From assembly GCA_039636785.1 (NCBI GenBank), contig CP144169.1:4154001-4218000 (forward strand): a stretch of 64,000 bases of DNA. The letters run 5' to 3'. This DNA is from Micrococcaceae bacterium Sec5.7 (GTDB taxonomy: Bacteria; Actinomycetota; Actinomycetes; Actinomycetales; Micrococcaceae). The translations under genes and the position numbers were made by a program. The notes beneath the pieces are model-generated. The model made no database searches, was not told where the DNA came from, and worked only from the letters and a program-made list of their open reading frames with translations. This document shows positions 26,257 to 34,389 of this stretch, in pieces (the first letter of the stretch is position 1; each line of letters opens with the position of its first letter).

Positions 26257-26438
26257 AGTCCGCTGGCACGCTGCCTTGCCTCACTCGAACTTGAGCGGGG
26301 ACTTCGGTGAGGGGATTCTTCCCGCCACTTCGGGCCGCTCCAGTCCCAGGACGTCTGCTGTCAGGTCGACTAACGCGCGGTTTCAGGTGTTCGCAGGATC
26401 GGGGACACGAGGCGGGCGCGGTCGGGCAACGTCTTGGG

Positions 26439-27491
26439 TTAGGGAATGATGCGCTGTTCCCGCAGGTCGGTGAAGATTTTCATGAACATGCTCTCAGTTT
26501 CAATGTATTCATGGAATCCCGCGCGTCGCGCTTTTGACCCGTCCGCGAGCACGTCGTAGTCCCAGGCGAAGACGAAGTCGCCGAACGGCCATGACGAGAC
26601 GTCGGCGTAGGGTGTTGGCCGGAGCCCGTGCCGGGCAACCATCCGGTCCCACAGTTCTTGTTTGTCTGCCATGACTTCGTTCAGGGACATGGGCAGCGGC
26701 GGTGCGACATCGATGTCGAAGAATGCGGCGATCTTCGGCCACATGCTGCTCCACCGGAAGATGTCCCCGTTGGTGATGTTGAACGCCTGGTTGGCTGTGC
26801 CGGGGCCGGTGGCTGCCCACACTGTGGCCTTCGCGAGGATGCCGGCGTCGGTCATTTCGATCAGGGTGTTGTAGGCGCCGGGCTTGCCGGGGAAGCGCAG
26901 CGGGATGCCGAGTTCCTTGCTGATCGACGCGTAAATGGCTATTACCATCGCCAGGTTCATCGGGTTGCCCAAGCCGATCCCACAAACTACGGAGGGGCGC
27001 AGCGCCGACCAGGTCCATGTCTTGCCCTGCTGCCGGGATTCGAGGAATTGCTGTTGGTCGACGTTGAACTCCGGCGGCATATGCGGCGGATCATCCTCTT
27101 TCGCCGGAGATGCGAACGGACCGAGATGGGCGCCGTAGACCTTGTATCCCTGCATCAGGCTCACATGCTGAAGGTCAGCGGCAGCGGGCTCTATTGCATC
27201 GATGGTGTTGACGAGCATGGCGAGGTTTGGCGGGACGAGTTCGGCCCAGCCCGGGCGGTCCTGATAGGCCGCATAGAACACGTGGGTGACATCCGCAAGG
27301 CCGCTGAGCTTGGCTGCAGTGTCTTGCTTGTTCAGCAGGTCGACGCCGATATGCCGGACGTTTTCTGTGTCCTCACCGCCTCGTCGGGAGAGCCCGACGA
27401 TCTTCCAGCCGCCCTCCTTCAGGAGGTGGCTGATCAGATTTCCCCCGATTACCCCGTGTGCCCCAACAACCAGCGCCGTTCGTGTACTCAC
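26439..27491 (-). CDS. SDR oxidoreductase, PRISE / progesterone 5-beta-reductase-like
   Basis: This 350-residue NAD(P)-dependent reductase has an N-terminal Rossmann motif, GAHGVIGGNL, with the NADP-type loop GLSRRGG. The segments SLMQGYKVYG and RPSVVCG, and the C-terminal pattern, resemble the PRISE group of extended SDRs, which reduce activated C=C bonds of enones. The substrate is unknown. The start is GTG at 27491 with AGGAG upstream. The divergent ArsR gene probably represses it, so expression may respond to a toxic electrophile or metal. Confidence 0.8.
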   Translation of the reverse strand: MSTRTALVVGAHGVIGGNLISHLLKEGGWKIVGLSRRGGEDTENVRHIGVDLLNKQDTAAKLSGLADVTHVFYAAYQDRPGWAELVPPNLAMLVNTIDAIEPAAADLQHVSLMQGYKVYGAHLGPFASPAKEDDPPHMPPEFNVDQQQFLESRQQGKTWTWSALRPSVVCGIGLGNPMNLAMVIAIYASISKELGIPLRFPGKPGAYNTLIEMTDAGILAKATVWAATGPGTANQAFNITNGDIFRWSSMWPKIAAFFDIDVAPPLPMSLNEVMADKQELWDRMVARHGLRPTPYADVSSWPFGDFVFAWDYDVLADGSKARRAGFHEYIETESMFMKIFTDLREQRIIP

Positions 27492-27501
27492 ACCTGCTCC
27501 T

Positions 27502-27525
27502 ATCGTAATATCGTGGTTTTACGAT
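27502..27525. promoter_or_regulatory. ArsR operator 1, ATCGTAA-N10-TTACGAT
   Basis: A perfect 7-bp dyad lies 11 bp upstream of the reductase start in the divergent gap. The arms match those of the second site at 27551, which supports both as targets of the neighbouring ArsR protein. Confidence 0.55.
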
Positions 27526-27550
27526 CTAAGCGTTGCATCGGCATCGGGAA

Positions 27551-27566
27551 ATCGCAAATTTACGAT
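27551..27566. promoter_or_regulatory. ArsR operator 2, ATCGCAAATTTACGAT
   Basis: A 16-bp near-palindrome (one arm mismatch) lies just before the ArsR start. It shares the ATCG..A...T..CGAT arms with site 1, so the repressor probably controls itself and the reductase. Confidence 0.5.
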
Positions 27567-27578
27567 AAGGTGAAGGGT

Positions 27579-27893
27579 GTGGAAGCGATAACCGAAGACG
27601 ACGTTGTGCAGGCCTTCAAAGCCCTGAGCCACCCGACGCGGCTGGCGATCCTGCAATGGCTGAAGGAGCCCCGGTCATTTCCGCCGCAGGACCAGCCAGC
27701 GGAAGAGGTCGGCGTGTGCTTGAAGCACATCCAGGCCAGGGCCAAGGTGTCGCAATCAACAGCGTCCCAGTTCATGGCCGTCCTCCAGCGTGCCGGGCTT
27801 GTCACGAGCAACCGGATCGGACCGTGGACCCACTACAGCCGAAACGAGTCACGAATCACCGCCCTGGGCAGCGTCATCACGAAAAGCCTCTAA
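27579..27893 (+). CDS. ArsR/SmtB family repressor
   Basis: The 104-residue winged-helix protein has the ArsR core: FKALSHPTRLAILQWL, then AKVSQSTASQFMAVLQRAGL as recognition helix, then the wing LVTSNRIGPWTHYSRN. A single Cys (VGVCLKH) precedes the recognition helix. No classic metal-binding Cys pair is seen, so the signal may be an organic electrophile. GTG at 27579 is preferred because AAGG lies upstream. GTG at 27570 is an alternative. Confidence 0.85.
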   Translation: MEAITEDDVVQAFKALSHPTRLAILQWLKEPRSFPPQDQPAEEVGVCLKHIQARAKVSQSTASQFMAVLQRAGLVTSNRIGPWTHYSRNESRITALGSVITKSL

Positions 27894-27948
27894 CACGCCT
27901 CAATACGGCACTCCGGCTATTTGGGTCCCCCGAACCTGAATGGACACC

Positions 27949-27978
27949 TTGACAGGCTGGTTGTTAGCGCTCACAATT
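27949..27978 (+). promoter_or_regulatory. araB promoter with overlapping LacI-type operator
   Basis: TTGACA (27949) and CACAAT (27972) are separated by 17 bases. TTGTTAGCGCTCACAATT (27961-27978), a LacI-type site centred on AGCGCT, covers the spacer and -10. The same design occurs before abfA at 32778, so both are probably controlled by one repressor. Confidence 0.65.
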
Positions 27979-28019
27979 GATGCAGACCGCGAGGTGGCGG
28001 CAATCAACTGGAGGACTTC

Positions 28020-29741
28020 ATGGACGTCACTGCTGACGGTGCAGACAGCTTTGTTATTGGCGTGGACTACGGAACGCTTTCCGGCCGCGCTGTTGTGGTG
28101 CGGGTCCGGGATGGCAAAGAGCTGGGCAGCGGCGTTTTCGACTACCCGCATTCGGTCATCACTGTTTCCCTGCCAGAAGACATAGCGGGCGACGGCGCCG
28201 CACGGCTTCCCGGTGAATGGGCGCTTCAGGTGCCCAACGACTACCGCGATGTCCTCCGGCAGGCCGTGCCTGCCGCGATCGCAGACGCCGGGATTGACCC
28301 CGCCGCCGTCGTCGGGATTGCCACCGACTTCACCGCCTGCACCATGGTTCCCGTCAAGGCAGACGGCACCCCGCTCAACGAGCTGGACGGTTTCACCAAC
28401 CGCCCGCACGCCTACGTCAAACTGTGGCGCCATCACGCAGCCCAGCCGCAGGCTGACCGGATCAACACTCTTGCCGCAGAGCGGGGCGAGACCTGGCTGC
28501 CGCGGTACGGCGGGTTGATCTCCTCCGAGTGGGAATTCGCCAAAGGACTCCAGCTCCTTGAAGAAGACCCGGAAACCTACGCGGCGATGGATCATTGGGT
28601 GGAAGCGGCTGACTGGATCGTCTGGCAGCTCTGCGGAAACTACGTCCGCAACGCCTGCACTGCGGGCTACAAGGGCATCTACCAGGACGGGAAATACCCC
28701 TCCGAGGACTTCCTTTCCTCGCTCAATCCGCAGTTCAAGGACTTTGTCAGCACCAAGCTGGAACACAGAATCGGCCGATTGGGAGACGCCGCCGGCTGCC
28801 TCACGGCCGAGGCCGCCGCCTGGACCGGACTTCCGGAGGGAATCGCCGTGGCCGTGGGCAACGTGGACGCCCACGTCACCGCACCGGCAGCCAGGGCTGT
28901 TGAACCCGGCCAGCTTGTAGCCATCATGGGCACCTCCACGTGCCACGTGATGAACGGAACCGAGCTCCGCGAGGTGCCCGGAATGTGCGGAGCGGTTGAG
29001 GGCGGAATCGTTGACGGACTGTGGGGTTTCGAGGCCGGCCAAAGCGGCGTTGGCGACATCTTCGGCTGGTTCACCGCCAACTGCGTGCCGCCCGCCTACC
29101 ATCAGGCCGCTGCAGCCGAGGGACTCGGCATCCACGAATACCTGACTGAACTGGCCTCGAGGCAGGCCATCGGCGAACACGGGCTCATTGCCCTGGACTG
29201 GCATTCCGGCAATCGCTCAGTACTGGTGGACCATCAGCTTTCCGGAGTGGTTGTTGGACAGACCCTCGCCACCCGCCCCGAGGACACGTACCGTGCACTG
29301 TTGGAGGCCACGGCGTTCGGCACCCGCACCATTGTGGATGCGTTCCGGGATTCCGGAGTCCCCGTAACGGAGTTCATCGTGGCCGGCGGACTGCTAAAGA
29401 ACAAGCTGCTGATGCAGATATATGCGGACATCACCGGGCTTCAGCTGTCCACTATCGGCTCTACCCAGGGCCCGGCGCTGGGCTCGGCCATTCACGCCGC
29501 CGTGGCGGCAGGCGCCTACCCGGACGTTCGTGCCGCTGCCGCGGTCATGGGGTCGGAGCCGGGCGCGGTATATATTCCGATTCCGGAAAATGTCGCCGCC
29601 TACGAGGCCCTGTTTGCCGAATACAGGACCTTGCACGACTACTTCGGACGCGGTGCGAACGACGTCATGCACCGGCTGAAAACGATCCAGCGGGCCGCCA
29701 AAACGAGCCCGTCCGACGCCGAGGCAGTGATGCCCGTATGA
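28020..29741 (+). CDS. araB: ribulokinase AraB
   Basis: This FGGY kinase phosphorylates L-ribulose to L-ribulose 5-phosphate. The N-terminal phosphate loop is VIGVDYGTLSGRAVVVRV, DFTACTM is the ribulokinase-specific segment, and IMGTSTCHVM and the C-terminal VAGGLLKNKLLMQIYADI follow. The 573-residue length fits AraB. GGAGG precedes the ATG at 28020. The araD start overlaps the stop. The order is araB-araD-araA. Confidence 0.95.
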   Translation: MDVTADGADSFVIGVDYGTLSGRAVVVRVRDGKELGSGVFDYPHSVITVSLPEDIAGDGAARLPGEWALQVPNDYRDVLRQAVPAAIADAGIDPAAVVGIATDFTACTMVPVKADGTPLNELDGFTNRPHAYVKLWRHHAAQPQADRINTLAAERGETWLPRYGGLISSEWEFAKGLQLLEEDPETYAAMDHWVEAADWIVWQLCGNYVRNACTAGYKGIYQDGKYPSEDFLSSLNPQFKDFVSTKLEHRIGRLGDAAGCLTAEAAAWTGLPEGIAVAVGNVDAHVTAPAARAVEPGQLVAIMGTSTCHVMNGTELREVPGMCGAVEGGIVDGLWGFEAGQSGVGDIFGWFTANCVPPAYHQAAAAEGLGIHEYLTELASRQAIGEHGLIALDWHSGNRSVLVDHQLSGVVVGQTLATRPEDTYRALLEATAFGTRTIVDAFRDSGVPVTEFIVAGGLLKNKLLMQIYADITGLQLSTIGSTQGPALGSAIHAAVAAGAYPDVRAAAAVMGSEPGAVYIPIPENVAAYEALFAEYRTLHDYFGRGANDVMHRLKTIQRAAKTSPSDAEAVMPV

Positions 29742-30466
29742 GTGCGCTCCACGACGCCATTGCACGGATCCGCCGCGAAGTCTGCGAACTGCACGCTGAG
29801 CTGACCCGGTACGGGCTGGTTGTCTGGACGGCCGGGAATGTGTCCGCGCGCGTGCCTGGCCATGACCTGATGGTGATCAAGCCGTCCGGCGTTTCCTATG
29901 AGGAACTAACGCCCGAACTGATGGTGGTCACGGACCTGTTTGGCACCCCGGTGGACGGGCCGGGCGAAGGCGCAGCGGAAGCCACCGAAGCAGCCGGTCC
30001 CTCTGGCGGCTGGGGCAATCCGATGCTGGCGCCGTCGTCGGACAGCGCCGCACATGCATACGTCTACCGGCATATGCCGGAAGTCGGGGGAGTGGTGCAC
30101 ACGCATTCCACCTACGCCACGGCGTGGGCCGCGCGCGGTGAGGCGGTCCCGTGCGTTCTCACCATGATGGGTGATGAATTCGGCGGCAGCATCCCGGTGG
30201 GGCCGTTTGCGCTGATCGGCGATGACTCAATAGGCATCGGCATTGTGGAAACGCTCCAGAGCTCGAAGTCGCCGGCTGTGCTGATGCAGAACCATGGCCC
30301 CTTCACCATCGGCAAGGACGCCAGGTCCGCGGTCAAAGCCGCTGTGATGTGTGAGGAAGTGGCCCGGACGGTGCACATTTCCCGGCAGCTGGGCGAGCCG
30401 CTGCCCATCGAGGAGAGCCACATCGAATCCCTTTATGCGCGCTACCAGAATGTCTACGGGCAGTAG
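29738..30466 (+). CDS. araD: L-ribulose-5-phosphate 4-epimerase AraD
   Basis: This class II aldolase-like zinc epimerase converts L-ribulose 5-phosphate to D-xylulose 5-phosphate for the pentose phosphate pathway. TAGNVSAR, KPSGVSYEELTPE, the zinc ligands in VVHTHSTYATAW and the third His in MQNHGPFTIG are all present. The 242-residue length is normal. The ATG overlaps the araB stop as ATGA. Confidence 0.95.
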   Translation: MSALHDAIARIRREVCELHAELTRYGLVVWTAGNVSARVPGHDLMVIKPSGVSYEELTPELMVVTDLFGTPVDGPGEGAAEATEAAGPSGGWGNPMLAPSSDSAAHAYVYRHMPEVGGVVHTHSTYATAWAARGEAVPCVLTMMGDEFGGSIPVGPFALIGDDSIGIGIVETLQSSKSPAVLMQNHGPFTIGKDARSAVKAAVMCEEVARTVHISRQLGEPLPIEESHIESLYARYQNVYGQ

Positions 30467-30520
30467 CGGCAGCAGCCGCCGGAACCCGGAAACCCACTAA
30501 CTTCTGCAGGAGAACAACAC

Positions 30521-32041
30521 ATGAAAACAACAGCAAGCACTTCCCTTGACGGCTACGAGGTCTGGTTCCTCACCGGCAGCCAGCACCTCTACGGCGAGGA
30601 TGTCCTCAAGCAGGTGGCGGCGCAGTCCCAGGAGATCGCGAAGCAGCTGAACGCGTCCGCGGGCGTCCCCGTGAAGATCGTATGGAAGCCGGTTCTGACC
30701 GATTCGGACGCGATCCGCCGCACTGCTTTGGAGGCGAATTCGGCCGATCACGTGATTGGCGTGACGGCCTGGATGCACACGTTCTCGCCCGCGAAGATGT
30801 GGATCCAGGGCCTGGATCTGCTGCGCAAACCGCTCCTGCATCTGCACACCCAGGCGAACGTTGAGCTGCCGTGGGCGGACATCGACTTCGACTTTATGAA
30901 CCTCAACCAGGCGGCACACGGCGACCGCGAGTTCGGCTACATCCAGTCCCGCCTGGGAATTGCACGGAAAACCGTGGTGGGGCATGTTTCCAACCCGGAA
31001 GTGGCGCGCCAGGTGGGGGTCTGGCAGCGCGCCGCTGCCGGTTGGGCTGCCGTCCGCGCCCTCAAGCTGACCCGGTTCGGCGATAACATGCGCAACGTCG
31101 CGGTCACCGAAGGCGACAAGACAGAAGCTGAACTGCGCTTCGGAGTCTCGGTCAACACCTGGTCCGTCAACGAGCTCGCGGACGCCGTGCACGGCGCTGC
31201 AGAGTCCGACGTCGACTCCCTGGTTGCCGAGTACGAGGACCTTTACGATGTGGTTCCGGAACTCCGCGCAGGCGCTGCCCGCCACGACTCTCTCCGCTAC
31301 GGAGCCCGCATTGAGCTGGGCCTGCGCGGCTTTCTGGAAGCCAACGGATCTGCAGCCTTCACCACATCCTTCGAAGACCTGGGTGCGCTCCGGCAACTAC
31401 CCGGTCTGGCCGTCCAGCGGCTCATGGCTGACGGCTTCGGCTTCGGCGCGGAGGGTGACTGGAAGACCGCCATCCTGGTCCGCGCGGCCAAGGTGATGGG
31501 TGCGGGCCTGCCCGGCGGCGCCTCGCTCATGGAGGACTACACCTACCACCTGGCGCCGGGGCAGGAAAAGATCCTGGGCGCCCACATGCTGGAGGTCTGC
31601 CCCTCGCTGACGGCAGGAAAACCGCGGCTGGAAGTCCATCCCCTCGGCATCGGCGGCAAGGAGGATCCCGTCCGTCTGGTGTTCGACGCCGATGCCTCAC
31701 CGGGTGTTGTGGTGGCACTTTCGGACATGCGTGACCGCTTCCGCCTCGTGGCCAATGCGGTGACGGTTGTGCCGCTGGACCAGCCCCTGCCGAACCTTCC
31801 GGTGGCCCGTGCGCTCTGGGAGCCGAAGCCTGATTTTGCCACCTCGGCTGCCGCCTGGCTCACCGCAGGCGCTGCCCATCACACGGTGCTGTCCACCGCC
31901 GTCGGCATGGACGTTATTGAGGATTTCGCCGAGATCGCCCGCACCGAACTGCTGATCATCGACGAGGGCACCACCATCCGCCAGTTCAAGAAGGATCTGA
32001 ACTGGAATGCGGCCTACTACAAGTTGGCCGGCGGCCTTTAA
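30521..32041 (+). CDS. araA: L-arabinose isomerase AraA
   Basis: This 506-residue enzyme converts L-arabinose to L-ribulose, the first catabolic step. It starts [19 protein letters not shown] as usual. [25 protein letters not shown] and [10 protein letters not shown] carry metal-site Glu and His residues of the family. CAGGAG lies upstream of the ATG at 30521. No arabinose transporter adjoins, so uptake must be encoded elsewhere. Confidence 0.96.
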   Translation: MKTTASTSLDGYEVWFLTGSQHLYGEDVLKQVAAQSQEIAKQLNASAGVPVKIVWKPVLTDSDAIRRTALEANSADHVIGVTAWMHTFSPAKMWIQGLDLLRKPLLHLHTQANVELPWADIDFDFMNLNQAAHGDREFGYIQSRLGIARKTVVGHVSNPEVARQVGVWQRAAAGWAAVRALKLTRFGDNMRNVAVTEGDKTEAELRFGVSVNTWSVNELADAVHGAAESDVDSLVAEYEDLYDVVPELRAGAARHDSLRYGARIELGLRGFLEANGSAAFTTSFEDLGALRQLPGLAVQRLMADGFGFGAEGDWKTAILVRAAKVMGAGLPGGASLMEDYTYHLAPGQEKILGAHMLEVCPSLTAGKPRLEVHPLGIGGKEDPVRLVFDADASPGVVVALSDMRDRFRLVANAVTVVPLDQPLPNLPVARALWEPKPDFATSAAAWLTAGAAHHTVLSTAVGMDVIEDFAEIARTELLIIDEGTTIRQFKKDLNWNAAYYKLAGGL

Positions 32042-32054
32042 CCCCAAGGGCCAC

Positions 32055-32116
32055 GGAAGCGCGGGTGCCAGCAGCCAGGAGGGTGCTTCGGGGAACTCGA
32101 AAAGCCCCGCGTTTCC
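32055..32116 (+). terminator. hairpin between convergent araA and GNAT genes
   Basis: GGAA.CGCGGG pairs with CCCGCG.TTCC around a long loop, starting 13 bp after the araA stop. It has one mismatch per arm and no T run, so it is a weak call. Confidence 0.35.
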
Positions 32117-32120
32117 CATC

Positions 32121-32675
32121 CTAAGACCGGATATTCAGTTCCAGGATTGTTTCCAGGCCGTCTTCCTCGTCCCACTGTTCGCCAGTTTCAACGAATCCGT
32201 ACTGGTCCACAAGCCGCCGCGACGGTGTGTTGTCCGGGCTGACGGTTGCCCTGACAATGCTGATTTCCGGCTGCGACCTGGCAGCGTCCAACAGGATGAC
32301 GAGTGCGGCCCTGGCATGGCCTTTTCGCCGGAGACCGGGATCCACCGAATAGCCGATTTCCACCATGCCGGCGTCATCGGGAGGGCCGTGGTACCCCGCC
32401 CGGCCTAAGGCGAGGTTCGTGGCCGGATCAACAATCAGCCTGGTGACCCAAGGAGCATCGCCGGGTGATTCCGTAATTTGGGTGCTCCGGCGCTGCCAGG
32501 TACCACGGCATTCCGCGGAGATGAGGTAGGGCGTCAGCGTTACGTGCGTCAGCCGGCGGGCGGAGTCCAGATCGCCGTCGGCAAGCGCCTGGATGGCTGC
32601 GACCTGCAGCTGAACCAGCTGCAGGTTTTGTGCTTGGGGGTCCTTGGACAGCCACGGGCCGCTGTGGATAGTCAT
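32121..32675 (-). CDS. GNAT family N-acetyltransferase, RimJ-like
   Basis: The C-terminal half has the GNAT core: EIGYSVDPGLRRKGHARAAL is motif A with the acetyl-CoA pyrophosphate loop, and VSPDNTPSRRLVDQYGFVETG is motif B. ATG at 32675 gives 184 residues. The frame is open for 33 more codons upstream, but those codons run into the abfA promoter region and have no family-like sequence. The acceptor substrate is unknown. Confidence 0.8.
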   Translation of the reverse strand: MTIHSGPWLSKDPQAQNLQLVQLQVAAIQALADGDLDSARRLTHVTLTPYLISAECRGTWQRRSTQITESPGDAPWVTRLIVDPATNLALGRAGYHGPPDDAGMVEIGYSVDPGLRRKGHARAALVILLDAARSQPEISIVRATVSPDNTPSRRLVDQYGFVETGEQWDEEDGLETILELNIRS

Positions 32676-32777
32676 GCCTAGATCATTGCAGAGCGGACTC
32701 GGACAGTGGCTCCATGAAAGATGAATCCGGCAAGGCGGTCGAGAGGTTACCGAACGGTTGAATCTCAGGCCCACCCC

Positions 32778-32826
32778 TTGACGTACGCTTCGATAGCGCT
32801 AACAATGTTTCTATAACGTTGTAGAA
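32778..32826 (+). promoter_or_regulatory. abfA promoter with two LacI-type palindromes
   Basis: TTGACG (32778) and AACAAT (32801) are 17 bases apart. ATAGCGCTAACAAT (32793-32806) overlaps the -10 and, on the other strand, shares TTGTTAGCGCT with the araB operator. A second palindrome, TTCTATAACGTTGTAGAA (32809-32826), centred on ACGT, lies at the expected start of transcription. Double sites suggest tight repression. Confidence 0.6.
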
Positions 32827-32848
32827 AATGACAAGCGAGGACATCCAA

Positions 32849-34375
32849 GTGGCCAATACCGAACCTGCCACAGCAAGAATCACCATCGATCCGGCCTTCA
32901 CCGTGGGTCCCGTCCGGCGGCGGACCTTCGGCGCCTTTGTGGAGCACCTGGGCCGCTGCGTCTACACCGGCATCTTTGAGCCGGAGCATCCGCACGCTGA
33001 TGAGGACGGCTTCCGCACGGACGTCCTGGAGCTCACCCAGGAACTCGGTGTTTCCACGGTCCGTTACCCGGGCGGCAACTTCGTGTCCGGCTACCGCTGG
33101 GAAGACGGCGTGGGCCCCGTGGAGAAGCGGCCGGTGCGCCTGGACCTGGCCTGGCACTCCACCGAGCCCAACCACGTTGGCGTGGACGAGTTCGCCAAGT
33201 GGTCCGTGAAGGCAGGCGTGGAGCCCATGATGGCGGTGAACCTTGGAACCCGCGGCACGCAGGAGGCCCTGGACTTGCTGGAATACTGCAACATTGACGG
33301 CGGCACGGCGTTCTCGGACCAGCGCAAGGCCAACGGTGCAGAGAACGGTTACGGCATCAGGATGTGGTGCCTTGGCAACGAGATGGACGGCTTCTGGCAG
33401 ATCGGCCACAAAAACGCTCCGGAGTACGGCCGGCTCGCAGCGGACGCGGCGCGCGCCATGCGCATGGTGGACCCGGACCTGGAACTGGTGGTCTGTGGCA
33501 GTTCGGGCCCCACAATGCCCACGTTCGGCGAGTGGGAGCGCGTTGTGCTCACCGAAACGTACGAGCTGGTGGACCTCATTTCTGCGCACCAGTACTTCGA
33601 GGATGCCGGCGACCTCCAGGAGCATCTGTCCGCCGGCCAGCGGATGGATGCCTTCATCAAGGACATCGTGTCGCACATCGACCATGTGAAGTCCGTCAAG
33701 AAGTCCACCAGGCAAGTCAACATTTCCTTCGACGAATGGAACGTCTGGCACATGAGCCGGGCCGAGTCCAAGGTGCCCGCCGGCAAGGACTGGCCGGTGG
33801 CACCCGTGCTGCTGGAGGACCGCTACACAGTGGCGGACGCCGTCGTCGTCGGGGACCTTCTGATTTCCCTGCTCCGCAATACCGACCGCGTCCACGCCGC
33901 CAGCCTGGCTCAGCTGGTGAACGTGATTGCCCCGATCATGACCGAACCGGGCGGGCGCGCCTGGAAGCAGACCACCTTCCACCCGTTCGCACTGACCTCA
34001 CAGCACGCGGCGGGCACAGTGCTGCAGCTCGCCGTCGAATCACCTGTGCTGAGCGGCGGCAAGACGGCGGACTTCGCCGCACTCTCCGCCGTCGCCACCT
34101 TTGACGCGGAAGCCGGGGAAGCTGTGGTGTTCGCGGTCAACCGCTCCGCCACCGACGCCCTCACGCTGGACGCCGCCGTGGCCGGCCTCGGCAACGTCCG
34201 GGTCATCGAAGCGGTCACCTACGCGAACAAGGACCCGTACTGGCAGGCAACGGCGGAAGACTCCACTTCGGTGCTTCCGGGGGAGAACGTCACGGTAAAG
34301 CTCGACGGCGGCCGCCTCACCGCCGGGCTGCCGGCCGTGTCCTGGTCCATGATCCGGCTGGCCGTGGAGTCCTAA
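32849..34375 (+). CDS. abfA: alpha-N-arabinofuranosidase, GH51
   Basis: This GH51 retaining glycosidase releases L-arabinose from arabinan or arabinoxylan fragments. It lacks a signal peptide, so it is cytoplasmic. WCLGNEMDGFWQ holds the acid/base Glu and NISFDEWNVW the nucleophile Glu. GAFVEHLGRCVYTGIFEP is the family N-terminal segment. GTG at 32849 (508 residues, GAGGA upstream) is preferred. ATG at 32828 has no SD and falls at the edge of the operator. It feeds araA and shares an operator type with araB. Confidence 0.93.
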   Translation: MANTEPATARITIDPAFTVGPVRRRTFGAFVEHLGRCVYTGIFEPEHPHADEDGFRTDVLELTQELGVSTVRYPGGNFVSGYRWEDGVGPVEKRPVRLDLAWHSTEPNHVGVDEFAKWSVKAGVEPMMAVNLGTRGTQEALDLLEYCNIDGGTAFSDQRKANGAENGYGIRMWCLGNEMDGFWQIGHKNAPEYGRLAADAARAMRMVDPDLELVVCGSSGPTMPTFGEWERVVLTETYELVDLISAHQYFEDAGDLQEHLSAGQRMDAFIKDIVSHIDHVKSVKKSTRQVNISFDEWNVWHMSRAESKVPAGKDWPVAPVLLEDRYTVADAVVVGDLLISLLRNTDRVHAASLAQLVNVIAPIMTEPGGRAWKQTTFHPFALTSQHAAGTVLQLAVESPVLSGGKTADFAALSAVATFDAEAGEAVVFAVNRSATDALTLDAAVAGLGNVRVIEAVTYANKDPYWQATAEDSTSVLPGENVTVKLDGGRLTAGLPAVSWSMIRLAVES

Positions 34376-34389
34376 TACGGACCCGTGCC

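Noticed and set aside
26628-27893. 421-codon plus-strand frame ending in the ArsR gene
   Set aside because: Only the last 104 to 107 codons have ArsR character. The rest is antisense to the reductase.
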